A DNA stretch of 64,000 nt from Halorussus lipolyticus (lineage in GTDB: Archaea > Halobacteriota > Halobacteria > Halobacteriales > Haladaptataceae). Each line of letters opens with the position of its first letter. The stretch's first letter is position 1. The notes beneath the pieces were generated by a model, which was given only the letters and a program-made list of their open reading frames with translations, searched no databases and had not been told where the DNA came from. The stretch spans positions 3,244,955 through 3,308,954 of the forward strand of contig NZ_CP119804.1 of NCBI RefSeq assembly GCF_029338375.1. The letters are read 5' to 3'. Positions 45,973-54,187 of this stretch are shown here, one piece after another. Position numbers and translations under genes: made by a program.

Positions 45973-46308
45973 AGTGAAAAAGTGGTTCCGTTGTCGTTCT
46001 CCGCATCGTCCCGTCTGGCCCGTCCGGTCCGACGCCACCGCAGGCTAACTGCTCACGGTCGCGTGTCGGACCGGTCGGGATGCCATCAGGACTACGATGC
46101 AGAGTACAGCACAGCATAGGTTTCGCTTCTCCGCGGGATACGATAACTCGCGCGTCGGCGAGTCGTCCACGCCCCCGGAACAACCGGGGCGGACCGGACG
46201 CTCACTCGGGGACGCAGGAAAACCCGCTTATCCGGCATTAGTTCCTGATATTATAAAAGCCTTCTCAAAATGCGCAAACCCAAGCCCGTGGCCGCCGTTT
46301 GGCCGGAC
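45973..46308. other. Divergent intergenic region upstream of fttA
   Basis: It contains a perfect ten-base inverted repeat (46024-46033 and 46065-46074) and a bidirectional TATA-like TATTATAAAAG (46249-46259). If that box drives fttA, the leader is about 250 bases and contains the inverted repeat. Confidence 0.55.
46024..46074 (-). promoter_or_regulatory. Perfect ten-base inverted repeat in the fttA leader
   Basis: CCGGTCCGAC (46024-46033) is complementary to GTCGGACCGG (46065-46074), with 31 bases between. It lies about 50 bases before the fttA ATG. It could fold in the RNA leader of this RNase gene or bind a protein. Confidence 0.4.
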
Positions 46309-46800
46309 ATGCGACTGACTCCTCAGCGAGTCGCCGACGAGTACGAGTGGGTCCGGAGTCGGGCCGACGTGGTGGTGCCGCTGATAAACGACGTGCGCGA
46401 GGACCTCGGCGACCTGTTCGACACCGAGGTCGATTCCGTGACCGAGGAGACCTACCGCGAGGAAGTAGACGCCGTTTTCGCCGACGGGGACCGGGCGGTC
46501 AACCTCGCTGGACTGGTGGTCCTCCTCCGGGAACTCGACGTGGAGGGCGACTATCCGGGGTTCGTGGTGGACGAGATGTTAGGCCGGGAACTCGCGGGAA
46601 CCATCGCCGGGACCCAACCCCTCCGCTTGCTGGGCGAGGCCACCTTTCACTACGCCGACGTGAGCGTTCACGCCGAGGAGGACCGCCAGACTGCCGGGGC
46701 CGACGACCTTGACGCCGCCCTCGCCGCCGGGTTCCAGACTCGACTGCCGGGGTGGGACTGGCAGGAGGGAGAGAGTCCCTTCGCTATCGACCGGAAGTAG
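46309..46800 (+). CDS. Haloarchaeal protein of unknown function
   Basis: A 163-residue acidic soluble protein with no recognised domain. It is mostly helical, begins RLTPQRVADEYEWVRSRADVVVPLIND and ends LPGWDWQEGESPFAIDR. The ATG at 46309 is chosen because the TATA-like box at 46249-46259 predicts transcription from near 46280. Alternatives are GTG 46288 and ATG 46270. It ends just before a region leading to repeat B3. Confidence 0.65.
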   Translation: MRLTPQRVADEYEWVRSRADVVVPLINDVREDLGDLFDTEVDSVTEETYREEVDAVFADGDRAVNLAGLVVLLRELDVEGDYPGFVVDEMLGRELAGTIAGTQPLRLLGEATFHYADVSVHAEEDRQTAGADDLDAALAAGFQTRLPGWDWQEGESPFAIDRK

Positions 46801-46842
46801 GATGGAAATTCCAGCGAAATCGCCGGCATCGAGGTTCGACAA

Positions 46843-47130
46843 GCCGAACGCAGGCCGACCAAAACGCGAGTTCCGCCTGACGGACCAACCGCCGGTTTGG
46901 GTGGACTGAAAGGGGCCGGTCGGCCGCGTACAGTTCAGTCGCTGTGGTGGCTCTATTCGCGGCGGGCGGTGTCTCGCCGAACGGAGTGAGGTCGTTCGAA
47001 AGGCGAAGCCTTTCGTGATCACGAAAATCTCCGATTTTCGGACGACGATGGCTTGGAAGACGCGGGTTGTCTTCCAGTGCTGAGAGCCGCGAATATCCGC
47101 CACAGCGACCGCGGCCGACCGGGGGCTTTC
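46843..47130 (+). repeat. Hairpin-mosaic element B3 (family B)
   Basis: Left end GGGTGGACTGAAAGGGGCC (from about 46899), preceded by decayed CGAACGCAGGCCGACCAA (46846-46863). Arms CGCTGTGGTGGCTCTATTCG and CGAATATCCGCCACAGCG are complementary despite differing at most positions from B1. The core is at 46991-47046 and GGAAGAC-GCGGGTT-GTCTTCC at 47055-47075. The right end is CCGACCGGGGGCTTTC. Confidence 0.82.
46991..47046 (+). other. Three-way-junction core in element B3
   Basis: Identical in layout and almost in sequence to B1: GTCGT, hairpin with GAA loop, TGATCA, second hairpin, ACGAC. Confidence 0.7.
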
Positions 47131-47203
47131 TAAACGCACTTCGCCGTGCTTCCGGTGGTCGTTTTCGTCGCCGTTCCTGCCTACCGGTCTCTCGATGATT
47201 CAA

Positions 47204-48047
47204 TTACTCGCTTTCGTCCGAAACCTCGTCGCCCTCCCAGCCTTCGACGTACACCTGTTCGTCGTCTACACCTTGGTCGCCGAGATACTCCTGCGTCTCG
47301 ACCACCATCTCGGGCACGCCGCAGATGTAGAAGTCCCGGTCGCCGAAGTCGTCCAGATAGTCGTCGAGGAGGTCCTGCACGTGGCCCTCGGGTCCCGACC
47401 AGTCGTCGTCGGCCTCCGAGAGGACGTAGACGACCTCCAGATTCTCGTGTTGGGCTTCGAGTTGGTCCAGCGTCTCCCGATAGAAGATGTGCTGTTGGTC
47501 CTTCTCGCCGAAGAAGAAGGTGGCCTGTCCGGTCCCCTCCTCGACGTACTGCTTGACCATCGCCATCATCGGCGTGATGCCGGTTCCGGTCGAGACGAAC
47601 GCCACGTCCGAGTCGAGATTTCGGAGGGAGAGATTTCCGTCTAGCTCCTCGATGTCGATGGTGTCGCCGGGCGTCCGCTCGTGCATCCACGTCGAGGCCA
47701 CGCCGCCGGGGTACCGCTTGATGGCGAGCGTGATTTTCCGGGTACCGGGGAGCGCAGTCGAGGTGTAGGGACGGACGACCTCCTCGTCTTCGTCGCCGTC
47801 CTCACCGCTTTCCCCCTTCGTTGCTTTCGCTTTCTGGTTCATTCTTTTCACTTTCTCTCTCGTTGCTTTCACCCTCTCCATCGTTGTCCTCGTCGTCGGC
47901 CGCCGGACTCTCCGCTCGCGGGAAGTGGACGTGCGTGTGCTGGCCGGGGTCGAACTCGAATGCGTCGTCCGCTTCGAGGACGAACTGCTTGACGTTCGGT
48001 GTCATCTGGTGGACGGACGTGACCGTGACCTCGTGGAGGTCGCTCAT
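47204..48047 (-). pseudogene. Frameshifted ferredoxin/NAD(P)H oxidoreductase
   Basis: Two overlapping frames together make one FNR-family flavoprotein. The first (ATG 48047 to stop 47802) has MSDLHEVTVTSVHQMTPNVK and FDPGQHTHVHF. The second (from about 47817 to stop 47204) has RPYTSTALPG (FAD), STGTGITPMMAM (NAD(P)) and FYICGVPEMV. The break lies in an acidic Ser/Glu/Asn-rich linker at a run of five G's on the coding strand (47812-47816). Removing one G would join the frames as SNEG-ESGEDGDEDEEVV. It may be a recent mutation, sequencing error or frameshift regulation. The acid-rich linker is inserted between the two halves of the FAD domain, which is unusual. Confidence 0.75.
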
Positions 48048-48139
48048 GGTGATTCGAAGGTGGTACGCCGGGCGGCCGGATAACTCGGGCGGCCGAGCAA
48101 TCGTCCCGATTTATCAGTTGGCGGTTCGATTGCCGACAC

Positions 48140-48628
48140 ATGCAGTCCGCGACCCTCTGTTACCTCTTGCGACCCGAGGAGAAGGAGGTCCTCCTCATCC
48201 GAAAGAAGCGCGGCCTCGGCGAAGGCCTCTACCTCGGCCCCGGCGGCAAGGTCGAGGAGGACGAGACCCCCCGCGAGTGCGTCGTCCGCGAAGTCGAGGA
48301 GGAAATCGGCGTCACGCCTCGCGACCCCGAGAAGGTCGGCGAGTTTCGATTCGTGATGGGTGACGACTCCGGGATGTTCGCCCACGTCTTCCGGGCCGAG
48401 GAGTTCTCGGGCACGCCCGAGGAGTCCTCGGAGGCCGACCCCGAGTGGTTCGACTACGATTCGCTCCCCTACGACCAGATGTGGGATGACGACCGGTATT
48501 GGATGCCCCATCTCCTCGACGGCGAGACCTTTGCGGGCGAGTTCGTCTTCGATGAAGATGGCGACGAACTCCGGGACTGGGAAGTCGAAACCGGTGTCCG
48601 GGAAGTCGATGCGGCCGAGTCATTTTAG
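48140..48628 (+). CDS. Nudix hydrolase (8-oxo-dGTP diphosphatase-like)
   Basis: A 162-residue Nudix enzyme. The Nudix box is complete (GGKVEEDETPRECVVREV then EEEIGV). The early LRPEEKEVLLIRKKRGLGEG and late WFDYDSLPYDQMW resemble MTH1-type 8-oxo-dGTPases, which clean oxidised nucleotides. Substrate is inferred from resemblance only. The gene is divergent from the flavoprotein. Confidence 0.88.
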   Translation: MQSATLCYLLRPEEKEVLLIRKKRGLGEGLYLGPGGKVEEDETPRECVVREVEEEIGVTPRDPEKVGEFRFVMGDDSGMFAHVFRAEEFSGTPEESSEADPEWFDYDSLPYDQMWDDDRYWMPHLLDGETFAGEFVFDEDGDELRDWEVETGVREVDAAESF

Positions 48629-48651
48629 GTGAGGATATTTCCCGTACATAC

Positions 48652-48659
48652 GTTTATAC
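48652..48659 (+). promoter_or_regulatory. TATA-like box before the upstream mini-ORF
   Basis: GTTTATAC is centred about 29 bases before the mini-ORF ATG at 48684, the distance for leaderless initiation exactly there. Confidence 0.5.
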
Positions 48660-48683
48660 GTCAAAACGAAGCTAAATCGGGCT

Positions 48684-48740
48684 ATGAGAAGTACCGGTAG
48701 CGGCGACGACCTGTGGACGCGAAGGTTGGGTAATGAGTAA
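48684..48740 (+). CDS. 18-residue upstream ORF overlapping the membrane protein start
   Basis: MRSTGSGDDLWTRRLGNE starts at the predicted transcription start and ends in ATGAGTAA, where the TAA closes it and the ATG opens the next gene (48733). This geometry suggests translational coupling or control. The peptide itself has no recognised homology. Confidence 0.45.
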   Translation: MRSTGSGDDLWTRRLGNE

Positions 48741-49407
48741 CGAAGACCGCGTTCGCCGGGCACAACTTGCAAGGACAGAGGCCAGAGAAACTATCGCCGA
48801 ACAGACGGCAAAACTTTCGGACATCAACGAGAAGGCGGTTCAGATATTTCGACTGAACATCGTAGTCGTCGGTATACTGATTAGCGGGATTTCTCTTTCA
48901 ATCCGGTCAGAGGTGGTCACCGCGTCGGCGCTGTCGAATCCGTTTATCGAGTTTGGGGTCGGGTTGCTATTCAGCTCAATCGTCTTTGCCTCTGTAACTT
49001 ATACCTCGACTCGCGGCGAAATCGGTGTCAATCCAGACGACGTGACCGACCGAATTCTCGAAGATCGGTTTGACTACGACCTCGTTGAGGAGGGACTGGC
49101 GGAAGCGTACGCGACGTGGATTCAGGAGAACTACCGAGCGAACACTAAAAATGCACTCTTGTTCACACTCACGCTTCTGACGACCGTGACGGGGATTTGC
49201 TATCTGCTTCTTGGTGCAGTTGAAGTATATACTGCACCGCTCCCGTGGCACACTAACCTCTGGGGCCTCACGTTGTTCGTACTCCTCGGAAAACTGAGCG
49301 GGCTTCCGGGACAGCTTCGAAGATGGCGAAAGATGGCGAATCCGGAGAACAGTATTCGTTCGTGGTCGAAGCGGATTTTCGATGGGATAGACAGAAGCGA
49401 ATCGTAG
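48733..49407 (+). CDS. Four-helix membrane protein of unknown function in an AT-richer segment
   Basis: A 224-residue protein. A polar amphipathic N-terminus (1-36) precedes membrane segments at about 37-58, 68-90, 140-162 and 172-190. A long cytoplasmic loop (95-135) and a basic C-terminal tail are visible. The layout loosely recalls SLATT/SMODS-associated effectors, but I cannot assign it. Codon use is more AT-rich than in neighbouring genes, suggesting acquisition. It overlaps the upstream mini-ORF and is followed by a tiny acidic ORF. Confidence 0.72.
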   Translation: MSNEDRVRRAQLARTEARETIAEQTAKLSDINEKAVQIFRLNIVVVGILISGISLSIRSEVVTASALSNPFIEFGVGLLFSSIVFASVTYTSTRGEIGVNPDDVTDRILEDRFDYDLVEEGLAEAYATWIQENYRANTKNALLFTLTLLTTVTGICYLLLGAVEVYTAPLPWHTNLWGLTLFVLLGKLSGLPGQLRRWRKMANPENSIRSWSKRIFDGIDRSES

Positions 49408-49449
49408 TCAGGGCAAACCTATTTCCGAGATTACGCACAACTGGTAATC

Positions 49450-49533
49450 GTGACTAACGAAGACGACAGAGAGAAGCCCGATTTCGAGGGACAGACCGTA
49501 TTCAACGGTGACTTCGACGAGGAGGACGACTAA
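49450..49533 (+). CDS. 27-residue acidic micro-ORF
   Basis: GTG start, then TNEDDREKPDFEGQTVFNG and an acidic end DFDEEDD, TAA stop. Its opening TNEDD resembles SNEDR of the preceding membrane protein. It lies 42 bases after that gene in the same AT-richer segment. It might be a real peptide or chance. Confidence 0.35.
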   Translation: MTNEDDREKPDFEGQTVFNGDFDEEDD

Positions 49534-49626
49534 AAAAGAGGTCGTCCGGACTCCGCACTCATGTCGCGTTCTGCGAATCTCCCGCGTCTACTCGGACTCG
49601 TCTGAACCCTTGCCATAGCTTCATCG

Positions 49627-49635
49627 CATTTAAGA
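49627..49635 (+). promoter_or_regulatory. TATA-like box for proS
   Basis: GCATTTAAG-type sequence is centred about 29 bases before the proS ATG. Confidence 0.4.
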
Positions 49636-49659
49636 CCACATCGAAGAAACTGCTACCCA

Positions 49660-51117
49660 ATGAGCGACAACGAGCAGGAACTCGGCATCACCGAGCGCAA
49701 AGAGTACTCGCCCGGCGACTGGTACGCGGAGGTCGTCAAGAAGGCCGAACTCGCCGACTACGCCCCCATGGGCGGGTTCATCGTCACCCGGCCCCGGGGG
49801 TACGCCCTCTGGGAGGGGATTCAGGACTACCTCGACGAGCGGTTCAAATCCACCGGCGCGCAGAACGCCTACTTCCCCGCGCTCATCCCCGAGAGCTACC
49901 TCGAACGCGAGAGCGACATCGTGGAGGGCTTCGACCCCGAGGTGGCGTGGGTCACCCACGGCGGCCACGAGGAGCTAGAGGAACGCCTCGCCTTCCGGCC
50001 CACCAGCGAGTCCATCATCACGCCGTTCATGAGCGAGTGGGTTCGAAGCCACCGCGACCTGCCCATGCGCCTCAACCAGTGGTGTAGCGTCATCCGGTGG
50101 GAGGCCACCGAGACCAAGCCCTTCTTCCGCACCAAGGAGTTCCTCTGGCAGGAAGGCCACACCGCCCACACCACCGAGGACGAGGCGTGGGACGAGACGA
50201 TGACCCGCCTCGACCAGTACGAAGACCTCTACGAGGACGTGCTGGCCATCCCGGTCCTCCGGGGCCGCAAGCCCGAACACGACAAGTTCCCCGGTGCCCA
50301 CACCACCACGACCGTCGAGGCCCTGATGCCCGACGGCAAGTCGGTGCAGGGTGGCACTTCCCACTACCTCGGGCAGGGCTTCGCCGAGGCCTACGACCTG
50401 ACCTACACCGACGAGGACGAGGAGGAGTCGGTCGCTCACACGACCTCGTGGGGTCTCTCGTGGCGCGCAATCGGCGCGCTCATCATGACCCACTCCGACG
50501 ACCAAGGCTTCGTCTGCCCGCCCAAACTCGCCCCCGAACAGGTCGTCATCGTCCCCATCTGGAACGAGGACAACCAAGAGGAGGTCCTCGATTACGCCGA
50601 GGACGTGACCGAGGACCTCGAAGACGCTGGCGTCCGCGTCGAACTCGACGACCGCGACGAGCGCAATCCCGGCTTCAAGTTCAACGAGTGGGAACTGAAG
50701 GGCGTCCCCGTCCGTATCGAAATCGGCCCCAACGAGGTCGAAGACGAGGAACTCACCGTGGTCCACCGCCCCGACGGCGAGGACACCGTGGAGGACCGCG
50801 AGAACGTCGCCGAGACGGTCGAGAGCCACTTCGAGCAGGTGTACGCTAAACTCTACGACGCCGCCAAGGAGAATCTGGACGAGAACGTCCGCGAGGCCTA
50901 CGAGACCTCCCAAATCCTCGGCACCATCGGCCAGCACGGCGGCTACGTCAAGGCCCCGTGGTGCGGCGACGAGGCCTGCGAAACGGTCGTCAAGGAGGAG
51001 ATTGCGGCCGAAATCGTGATGGTCCCGATGGACCGCGACGAGGACCCCATCGGCGACGAGTGTGCGGTCTGTGGCGACGAGGCCTGCGAGACGGCCTACT
51101 TCGCCAAGTCGTACTGA
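49660..51117 (+). CDS. proS: Prolyl-tRNA synthetase (archaeal/eukaryotic type)
   Basis: A 485-residue class II synthetase. Motif 2 appears as FRTKEFLWQEGHT and motif 3 as SWRAIGALIMTHSDDQG. The anticodon-binding domain is at about 285-390, and the C-terminal zinc-binding part has CGDEACET and CAVCGDEACE. This is the archaeal-type ProS without the bacterial editing insertion. The TATA-like box is at 49627-49635. Confidence 0.96.
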   Translation: MSDNEQELGITERKEYSPGDWYAEVVKKAELADYAPMGGFIVTRPRGYALWEGIQDYLDERFKSTGAQNAYFPALIPESYLERESDIVEGFDPEVAWVTHGGHEELEERLAFRPTSESIITPFMSEWVRSHRDLPMRLNQWCSVIRWEATETKPFFRTKEFLWQEGHTAHTTEDEAWDETMTRLDQYEDLYEDVLAIPVLRGRKPEHDKFPGAHTTTTVEALMPDGKSVQGGTSHYLGQGFAEAYDLTYTDEDEEESVAHTTSWGLSWRAIGALIMTHSDDQGFVCPPKLAPEQVVIVPIWNEDNQEEVLDYAEDVTEDLEDAGVRVELDDRDERNPGFKFNEWELKGVPVRIEIGPNEVEDEELTVVHRPDGEDTVEDRENVAETVESHFEQVYAKLYDAAKENLDENVREAYETSQILGTIGQHGGYVKAPWCGDEACETVVKEEIAAEIVMVPMDRDEDPIGDECAVCGDEACETAYFAKSY

Positions 51118-51131
51118 ACTGCGCCTTTCGT

Positions 51132-52691
51132 CTACTCCCTTCTCCCCGCGAGTCCGAGGCCCGCCAGCAGACCGACCAGCGCCGCGCCGACGCCGAATCC
51201 CGGAACGTCCCCTTGGGGGTAGGGCGTCCGAGTCTCGACGGTGGTCGCGGTAGTCGAATCGGTCGTGGCAGTCGAATCGGTCGCGGTAGTCAAATCGGTG
51301 GTCCGTCGGGTCGTCTCGGTGGTCGTGGTCGTCTCGCGTTCGACGGTGAACTCGACCGAATCGGAAACGACGCTCCCGTTCTCGGCGTAGGGTTCGCCGA
51401 GCGTATCGCCGGGACCGGCGCGATGGGCGACCACGACGAGCGTCGCGTTCGACTCCAGCGCGGGACCGTAGTCCACGAACTGGCCGAACTCGTCGTCGGG
51501 CGTGAGGTACTGCGAGCGGGTGATGACCTCGCCGTCGGCCGACCCGCGATGGACCGCGAGATAGCCGCCGTGCGAGAGGCGGGCGTCCTCGACCAGCACG
51601 CCCTGCGCGGTCAGTCCTCGCTCGGTCAGGTTCACCGCGGCGTCGAGGAGGCGGACGCTCGCCGGGACGGTGGCGTCGTGGGGATAGTGGTCGAGGAGAG
51701 AATCGCCATCGTGGCCGACCCACACCTCGACGTTCGACCCTGCGGGGACGCCGCTCAGGTAGAAGTCGGCCGCGAACCGGCCCGCGGTCTCGGTGCCGTT
51801 CCGGACGCGAACCGTCTCCGACCGGATTTCACCGTCGGGACCGCGGACCTCGACCGTCACGCGGTGGCCGGGTGCGAGGGTCGTCCTGCCCGAAACCGTC
51901 TGGTTCGGTCCCGGCGCGAGGAGAACCCGGTCGGTCTCGTCGGGCGCGTCGAGGGTGGCCTCGGCGTCCTCGATTCGGAACTCAGTCGTCGCGGTCTCTC
52001 GGTCGCCGTCGGTCACCGCCGACGATTTTCGGAGGGTGAAGTTAGCGACGTGCCCGCCCCACGGACGCCGGTTGTTCGCGGGTGTGCCGCCGTCGCCGTC
52101 GGTGACGTTCACCTCGCTGGTTTCGACGGCGAGGTAGTACGAATCGTTTCGCGGGTCGGGGACGACCGAGACGGCGCTGTGGTCGGTCACGTCGAGGTAG
52201 GCCCGTTGCTGTTCGGGACCGGGCAGGTCGTAGACGTCCAGCGAGGCCCCGCTTCGGTTCAGGAAGGCGACGAACCGGGCCGTGGCGTTCGGCCCCTCCT
52301 CGGCGGCAATCGCGCCCGCCAGTCCCGACGCCCGGAGTTCGAGGACCAGCGTGTCGTTTCGCGCGACGACCGCGCTCCGGGTCAGATTGCCGGAGTCCTC
52401 GGCCTCGCGGAGGTCGCGCAGGCCCGAGAGGTCGGCGGAACCGGTCGCTGTCCACGTCCGGAGGCCGTGGACCGAGACCGTCGCGTTGGCGCTCTGGTCG
52501 GTCGAAGTGGTGACGTTCGCCTCCTCGTCTGCCGACGCAGATTCGGCGGTCGAGGAGTCCGCGACCGAAGTGGAGACCGTCGCGGACGGCGGTTCGGCGG
52601 TCGCACCGACTGCGGTCGCCGGGACCGCGGCGGTCACGAGCAGGATGACTACCAATCCGGACAACAGTCGCCGGTGGAGGACGGGAGACAT
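51132..52691 (-). CDS. Secreted surface glycoprotein with PGF-type C-terminal sorting signal
   Basis: A 519-residue exported protein. A Sec signal peptide is at 1-29. The body is beta-rich with about ten N-glycosylation sequons (NVT, NAT, NLT, NRS). A DUF7282-like module (about 380-460) has SHGGYLAVH. A Thr-rich stem (about 462-490) leads to GDVPGFGVGAALVGLLAGLG and basic RRE, a PGF-CTERM signal cleaved by archaeosortase ArtA. It is then lipid-anchored in the S-layer. Ligand unknown. Confidence 0.88.
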   Translation of the reverse strand: MSPVLHRRLLSGLVVILLVTAAVPATAVGATAEPPSATVSTSVADSSTAESASADEEANVTTSTDQSANATVSVHGLRTWTATGSADLSGLRDLREAEDSGNLTRSAVVARNDTLVLELRASGLAGAIAAEEGPNATARFVAFLNRSGASLDVYDLPGPEQQRAYLDVTDHSAVSVVPDPRNDSYYLAVETSEVNVTDGDGGTPANNRRPWGGHVANFTLRKSSAVTDGDRETATTEFRIEDAEATLDAPDETDRVLLAPGPNQTVSGRTTLAPGHRVTVEVRGPDGEIRSETVRVRNGTETAGRFAADFYLSGVPAGSNVEVWVGHDGDSLLDHYPHDATVPASVRLLDAAVNLTERGLTAQGVLVEDARLSHGGYLAVHRGSADGEVITRSQYLTPDDEFGQFVDYGPALESNATLVVVAHRAGPGDTLGEPYAENGSVVSDSVEFTVERETTTTTETTRRTTDLTTATDSTATTDSTTATTVETRTPYPQGDVPGFGVGAALVGLLAGLGLAGRRE

Positions 52692-52781
52692 ACCTCCGAT
52701 TGCTAACTAGTCGGGAAAATGCTTTGTGATGGAATCCGGGCGGTCCTCGCGGCAACTCCTCCCCGATCCGAGACAGCTATA

Positions 52782-52808
52782 CAATCTCTAAAGAAATAAT
52801 AGAGATTG
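52782..52808 (-). terminator. Eight-base inverted repeat after the MaoC gene
   Basis: CAATCTCT (52782-52789) and AGAGATTG (52801-52808) flank an AT-rich 11-base loop. On the minus strand it lies after the MaoC stop, a suitable position for transcript end formation. Confidence 0.4.
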
Positions 52809-52848
52809 CTTCGGAAATGCTTTGATTTCTTTGTGGGCGCTCGTCGGA

Positions 52849-53274
52849 CTACTCGCTCTCGTGAGGGACCGACATGACGACGGCCTCGCCGGAAATCACC
52901 TGCTCGGCGTCCCCGCCCTCAGATTCCTCGTCCTCGGCCTCCGCAACCGTCTCGACGCGCAGTCGGTCGTCACCGAGGTCCTCCTCGACCGTCACCGTCG
53001 CGGTCACGATTTGGCCCGGTCGGACCGGGTTCTCGAAGTCCAAGTCCTGCGAGAGGTAGATGATGTCGCCGGGCAGGTCGGCGAGCGCGGCGCTGACGAC
53101 GCCCGCCGAGAGCATCCCGTGGGCCACCCGACCGCCGAAGAACGTCTCGGCGGCGTAGTCGTCGTCGCGGTGGATGGGGTTGTCGTCGCCGGTCAGGTCG
53201 GCGTAGGCGTCGATGGTCTCCTCGGTGACGATGAGGGTGGCCTCTGCGGTGTCGTCTACAGATGCGACTGGCAT
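52849..53274 (-). CDS. MaoC-like (R)-specific enoyl-CoA hydratase
   Basis: A 141-residue hot-dog fold protein. The hydratase motif is DDNPIHRDDDYAAETFFGGR, where Asp and His form the catalytic pair, followed by HGM. The start at 53274 gives MPVASVDDTAEA. It could serve beta-oxidation or PHA precursor supply. It is divergent from the alpha/beta hydrolase and acyl-CoA ligase genes, which fit fatty-acid metabolism. Confidence 0.88.
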   Translation of the reverse strand: MPVASVDDTAEATLIVTEETIDAYADLTGDDNPIHRDDDYAAETFFGGRVAHGMLSAGVVSAALADLPGDIIYLSQDLDFENPVRPGQIVTATVTVEEDLGDDRLRVETVAEAEDEESEGGDAEQVISGEAVVMSVPHESE

Positions 53275-53362
53275 GCCCGAACCTCGTTCTGCCCGGCGAA
53301 TCAATCCGGGGGTTAACATGTGAAACGGGGATTTCAAGGCGGGGTCGTCCGTGGGTTCACCC

Positions 53363-54187
53363 ATGCCTTACGCGGACAACGACGGAATTTCTCTCTACTA
53401 CGAGATTACCGACCCGGCCGAGGAGGCCACCGCGAGCGACCCCGAAGTCGTCGCGCTCGTGGAGGGGTTGGGCTACGGCCGATGGATGTGGCGCTGGCAG
53501 AGACAGCGACTCGCCGACGAGGGCTACCGCGTCGTGGTCTGGGACAACCGCGGCACGGGCGACTCCGACGAACCCGAGGGACCGTACACCGTCGAGGAGA
53601 TGGCGAGCGACCTCGAAGCGGTCCTCGATGCTGTGGGCGTCGAGAGCGCCCACGTCGTCGGGGCGAGCATGGGCGGGATGATAGCTCAGCAGTACGCGCT
53701 GGACTACGACCGCGCCGAGAGCCTCGGCCTCCTCTGCACCAGCCACGGCGGCGAGGACGCGGTAGAGACGCCCGACGAGACCCAAGCCCGGATGTTCGGC
53801 GTGCCAGACGACGCCGACGAGCGCGAGGCCATCCGGTACAAGATGAAGCCAGCGATGACCGACGAGTTCTGGGCCGACAATCAGGACCTCATCGAGGACA
53901 TCGTGGACTGGCGACTGGAGGGTGACGCCTCCGATTCTGCCCGCGAGGCCCAAGCTGGCGGGGTCGCCGCCTTCGATTCGAGCGACCGACTGGACGACAT
54001 CGAGATTCCCGTCCTCGTCGCCCACGGCACCGACGACCGAGTTCTGCCGGTCGAGAACGCCGACCGCCTCTACCAGAAGCTTTCGAAGGTACAACTCGCC
54101 GTCTTCGAGGGCGGGTCCCACCTGTTCTTCATCGAGCAGTCCGAGGAGGTCACCGACCGACTCGTGGAGTTCCTGAGCCATGTTTAG
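53363..54187 (+). CDS. Alpha/beta-hydrolase
   Basis: A 274-residue hydrolase. The nucleophile elbow is GASMGG, the acid is in HGTDDRVLP, and the histidine is in GGSHLFF. The N-terminal VVVWDNRGTGDSD is the oxyanion/DNRGxG strand. The ATG at 53363 is chosen over 53351. The esterase or thioesterase substrate is unknown. The stop overlaps the acyl-CoA synthetase start by eight bases (54180-54187). Confidence 0.88.
   Translation: MPYADNDGISLYYEITDPAEEATASDPEVVALVEGLGYGRWMWRWQRQRLADEGYRVVVWDNRGTGDSDEPEGPYTVEEMASDLEAVLDAVGVESAHVVGASMGGMIAQQYALDYDRAESLGLLCTSHGGEDAVETPDETQARMFGVPDDADEREAIRYKMKPAMTDEFWADNQDLIEDIVDWRLEGDASDSAREAQAGGVAAFDSSDRLDDIEIPVLVAHGTDDRVLPVENADRLYQKLSKVQLAVFEGGSHLFFIEQSEEVTDRLVEFLSHV

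Larger units (their letters stand above)
46801..47203. other. Convergent intergenic region with repeat element B3
   Basis: This gap of about 400 bases between two convergent stops consists mainly of element B3 (46843-47130), with no gene. Confidence 0.65.
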
